From Streptomyces sp. NRRL F-4489 (GTDB lineage Bacteria > Actinomycetota > Actinomycetes > Streptomycetales > Streptomycetaceae), in contig NZ_LLZI01000002.1 in the NCBI RefSeq assembly GCF_001509485.1, positions 1 to 64,000 of the forward strand: a stretch of 64,000 bases of DNA, written 5' to 3'. A model generated the notes under the pieces. The model was given only the letters and a program-made list of their open reading frames with translations. It ran no database searches and was not told the origin of the DNA. Below, piece by piece: positions 62,314 to 64,000 of this stretch; positions within the stretch are counted from its first letter, which is position 1; the number at the start of each line of letters is the position of its first letter. The position numbers were made by a program, and so were the translations under genes.

Positions 62314-62671
62314 GGCCGGCCGCCGGCCGCAGGTCCGGGCCATCGGCCCGCGCGCCGGGTCCCGGGCCTGCGGTACGTATGGCGCAGTGCCGGATCGGGC
62401 ATTCTCGATCCTCCTATCGGTAGGAATTCGTATTCGGTGGGCACCTCGCCCGTTCGATTCCCGGTGTGTTTTCCGCGTTATCGGCGCGGGGATCTCCCGA
62501 AAAAGCCCGTGTGGCATTCGGGCGATTCCTCCGAAAACTTCCCGGCGGGAGTTTCGTAGGCGAGGGGAAATCGTTACCAATATCGGCAGCGGAGTTACGG
62601 GCGAGCAGATCCGCGCCCGTGCGGCACGAGGGTCGTGTGCGCTACGGACCCCGCTGCAGGAAGGGCTGAAA
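62314..62671. other. Intergenic region, rodlin 1 to chaplin 2
   Basis: This is 358 bp. It starts with the hairpin at 62327-62373. The remainder is less GC-rich than the neighbouring coding DNA and should hold the developmental promoter of chaplin 2; I could not assign boxes with confidence. Confidence 0.5.
62327..62373 (+). terminator. Hairpin after rodlin 1
   Basis: CCGCAGGTCCGGG (62327-62339) pairs with CCCGGGCCTGCGG (62361-62373), one G-T pair, 21-nt loop. It starts 14 bp after the rodlin stop; no U-tract follows. Confidence 0.6.
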
Positions 62672-62905
62672 GTGAAGTACGCAAAGGTCGCAGCAGTCAC
62701 TGCCGGAACCCTGATGGCAGTGGGCGCCGCTGCGCCGGCCTTCGCCGACGCGGGAGCCGCGGGCGGCACCAAGAACTCCCCGGGTGTCATTTCCGGCAAC
62801 GCCATCCAGGTGCCGATCCACATCCCGATCAACCTGTGCGGCAACACCATCGACATCATCGGGCTGCTGAACCCCGCGTTCGGCAACAACTGCCTCAACC
62901 ACTGA
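62672..62905 (+). CDS. Short chaplin
   Basis: The protein has 77 aa. Signal peptide (VKYAKVAAVTAGTLMAVGAAAPAFA) and a single chaplin domain (SPGVISGNAIQVPIHIPINLCGNTIDIIGLLNPAFGNNCLN) with both cysteines. It is close to chaplin 1, so a local duplication is likely. GTG start with GAAGGG upstream. Confidence 0.93.
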   Translation: MKYAKVAAVTAGTLMAVGAAAPAFADAGAAGGTKNSPGVISGNAIQVPIHIPINLCGNTIDIIGLLNPAFGNNCLNH

Positions 62906-63172
62906 CCGAAGACATTTCGAGCCGTGTCGTTGCGTCCGGCCCCGGCTCGCCTTCGCCGCGCGTCGGGGCCGGCGGCTTTCGGCCGGTCCGGAGATATGGC
63001 GGGGCGGCCCGGAATTTCCCGGGCGGTGCGGTCGGCACCGGAATCCCGCAGTTTCTCCGGGCGGCGGCACTCGTTGGTCAGGGGGAAGCGGTGATCCGGG
63101 CCGCGACGTGATGGCCCGCGCGGCGCGAGCCGCGATCCGATCGAAACACCGCACCAGAAGGGACAGTGGGAC

Positions 63173-63472
63173 GTGAAGTACGCGAAGTCCGCCGCGGCTG
63201 TTGCCGGTTCCGTCATGGCGCTGGGCGCGGCCGTGCCCGCATGCGCCGCCGGCGCCGGCGCCCCGGCCACGAATTCGCCGAGCATGAGCCTCAACGGCGG
63301 GCTCACCGACGCGCTGAGCCACAAGCAGGTGGACAGCCGCCAGGTCACGCCGCTGGTCAACACCGTCCGGGGCGCGGTGAAGACCGCGCAGAACCCCAAG
63401 CAGCTTCTCGGTGGTGCCACGGGGGCCACCAAGGAGGTTCCGCTGCTCGGCGGTCTGCCGCTCGGCAAGTAA
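63173..63472 (+). CDS. Small secreted protein of the chaplin/rodlin island
   Basis: The protein has 99 aa. The signal peptide begins VKYAKSAAAVAGSVMALGA, almost the same as in chaplin 2, but the mature part (MSLNGGLTDALSHKQVDSRQVTPLVNTVRGAVKTAQNPKQLLGG) has no chaplin domain and no cysteines. I do not recognise a function. Placement between chaplin and rodlin genes suggests a role at the hyphal surface. Confidence 0.75.
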   Translation: MKYAKSAAAVAGSVMALGAAVPACAAGAGAPATNSPSMSLNGGLTDALSHKQVDSRQVTPLVNTVRGAVKTAQNPKQLLGGATGATKEVPLLGGLPLGK

Positions 63473-63763
63473 ACGGGCCGGCGCGCCGGAAAGAATTCAC
63501 TGTCCCGCGGGATCGCCCGGGGAAATCGCGGGGCCGGGTGCAGCCTCAGCCGCCGGATCGGCAAACGTGTGCGCCGACTGTCAGGTGGTCGGCGGCCGGT
63601 CCGGATGGTGAATCCCGGTTGCGCGATTTCCGGACGGGATACCTGATCGGCAATAGCGATCAGGATGCCAGCTCATTTGAGTGAATGAGCAGAACCGAAT
63701 GCGCCCTTGTGGGTTGGTCAGATTGCCCGGCCCAAGGGCATCCCGAAACACGAAGGATCAAGA

Positions 63764-64000
63764 ATGATCAAGAAGGCTCTGGCAACCGCAGCCGCGGCTG
63801 CGTCCATTGTCGGGGTATCCGCGGCTGCCGCCCCCCAGGCGATGGCCACGGGTAACCAGCACGGCACCTCGTCCGTCAACGGCAACGGGTCTCGGCAGAT
63901 CTACGGGAACTCGACCACCTACGGCTACATGAGCCCGCAGATCGGTCTGATCCAGGGCTCGCTCAACAAGCCCTGCATCGGTCTGCCCGCCAAGCTCAAC
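63764..64000 (+). CDS. Rodlin, 3' end outside window
   Basis: 79 codons are visible. The signal peptide MIKKALATAAAAASIVGVSA and NQHGTSSVNGNGSRQIYGNSTTYGYMSPQIGLIQGSLNKPCIGLPAKLN match the rodlin at 61903. ATG 63764 with GAAGGA upstream. Rodlins usually occur as pairs, as here. Confidence 0.92.
   Translation, partial: MIKKALATAAAAASIVGVSAAAAPQAMATGNQHGTSSVNGNGSRQIYGNSTTYGYMSPQIGLIQGSLNKPCIGLPAKLN

Overview
The window is high-GC actinomycete DNA and almost certainly Streptomyces. It has GTG and TTG starts, translationally coupled genes, a TTA (bldA-type) codon in a SARP regulator, LmbU-family regulators, and a chaplin/rodlin aerial-hypha coat island at the right end. About 1-50 kb, extending to about 54 kb through its regulators, is one specialised-metabolite gene cluster. 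The rest is ordinary chromosome.

Layout. (1) 1-9218, minus strand: a C-methyltransferase, rmlA, a short acyl-AMP ligase, a tyrosine ammonia-lyase/aminomutase, an F420-type monooxygenase, a phosphopantetheinyl transferase and rmlB-rmlD-rmlC (rmlC runs off the left edge). (2) 9611-10597, plus strand: a VioC/AsnO-type dioxygenase, closed by a convergent terminator. (3) 23976-10699, minus strand: discrete carrier protein, MbtH, NRPS 1 (A-T-C-A-T), NRPS 2 (C-A-T-C*-A-T, no thioesterase) and an ornithine-carbamoyltransferase-like enzyme. (4) 24379-29224, plus strand: a GNAT protein, then a sugar 3-aminotransferase, 2,3-dehydratase, epimerase and 3-ketoreductase. (5) 32899-29348, minus strand: an HpaB-type aromatic hydroxylase and an SbnA/SbnB pair for L-2,3-diaminopropionate. 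(6) 33176-35153, plus strand: a histidine kinase and a YqeB-like membrane protein. (7) 47086-35219, minus strand: an aldo/keto reductase, a second GNAT, a 4-ketoreductase and seven tandem glycosyltransferases. (8) 47242-54116: PH-domain membrane proteins, two LmbU-family regulators, a SARP and a response regulator. (9) 54331-61195: housekeeping-like genes (GDPD, acyltransferase 3, arylamine N-acetyltransferase, RidA, esterase, polA-like). (10) 61405-64000: two chaplins, two rodlins and a small secreted protein.

Inferred product. Tyrosine would be converted to p-coumarate (or beta-tyrosine) and 3-hydroxylated to a caffeoyl-type unit. That unit would join a short peptide made by four adenylation domains and probably containing diaminopropionate, carbamoylated or hydroxylated residues. 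The scaffold would then be glycosylated by up to seven enzymes drawing on L-rhamnose, 2,6-dideoxyhexoses and a 3-amino-3-C-methyl sugar of epivancosamine/vancosamine type. The lyase, HpaB-type hydroxylase and amino-sugar/multi-glycosyltransferase set resembles the logic of the saccharomicins (caffeoyl-taurine heptadecaglycosides), but with an NRPS peptide in the aglycone. I do not recognise a described compound that matches.

Regulation. An 18-bp near-palindrome, GTCCCGCC(G/A)GCGAGACAG, lies in three divergent promoter regions of the cluster. A perfect 16-bp version lies between the first LmbU-type gene and the SARP. This looks like the operator of the LmbU-family regulators. The large minus-strand operon has a readable promoter just downstream of its copy.
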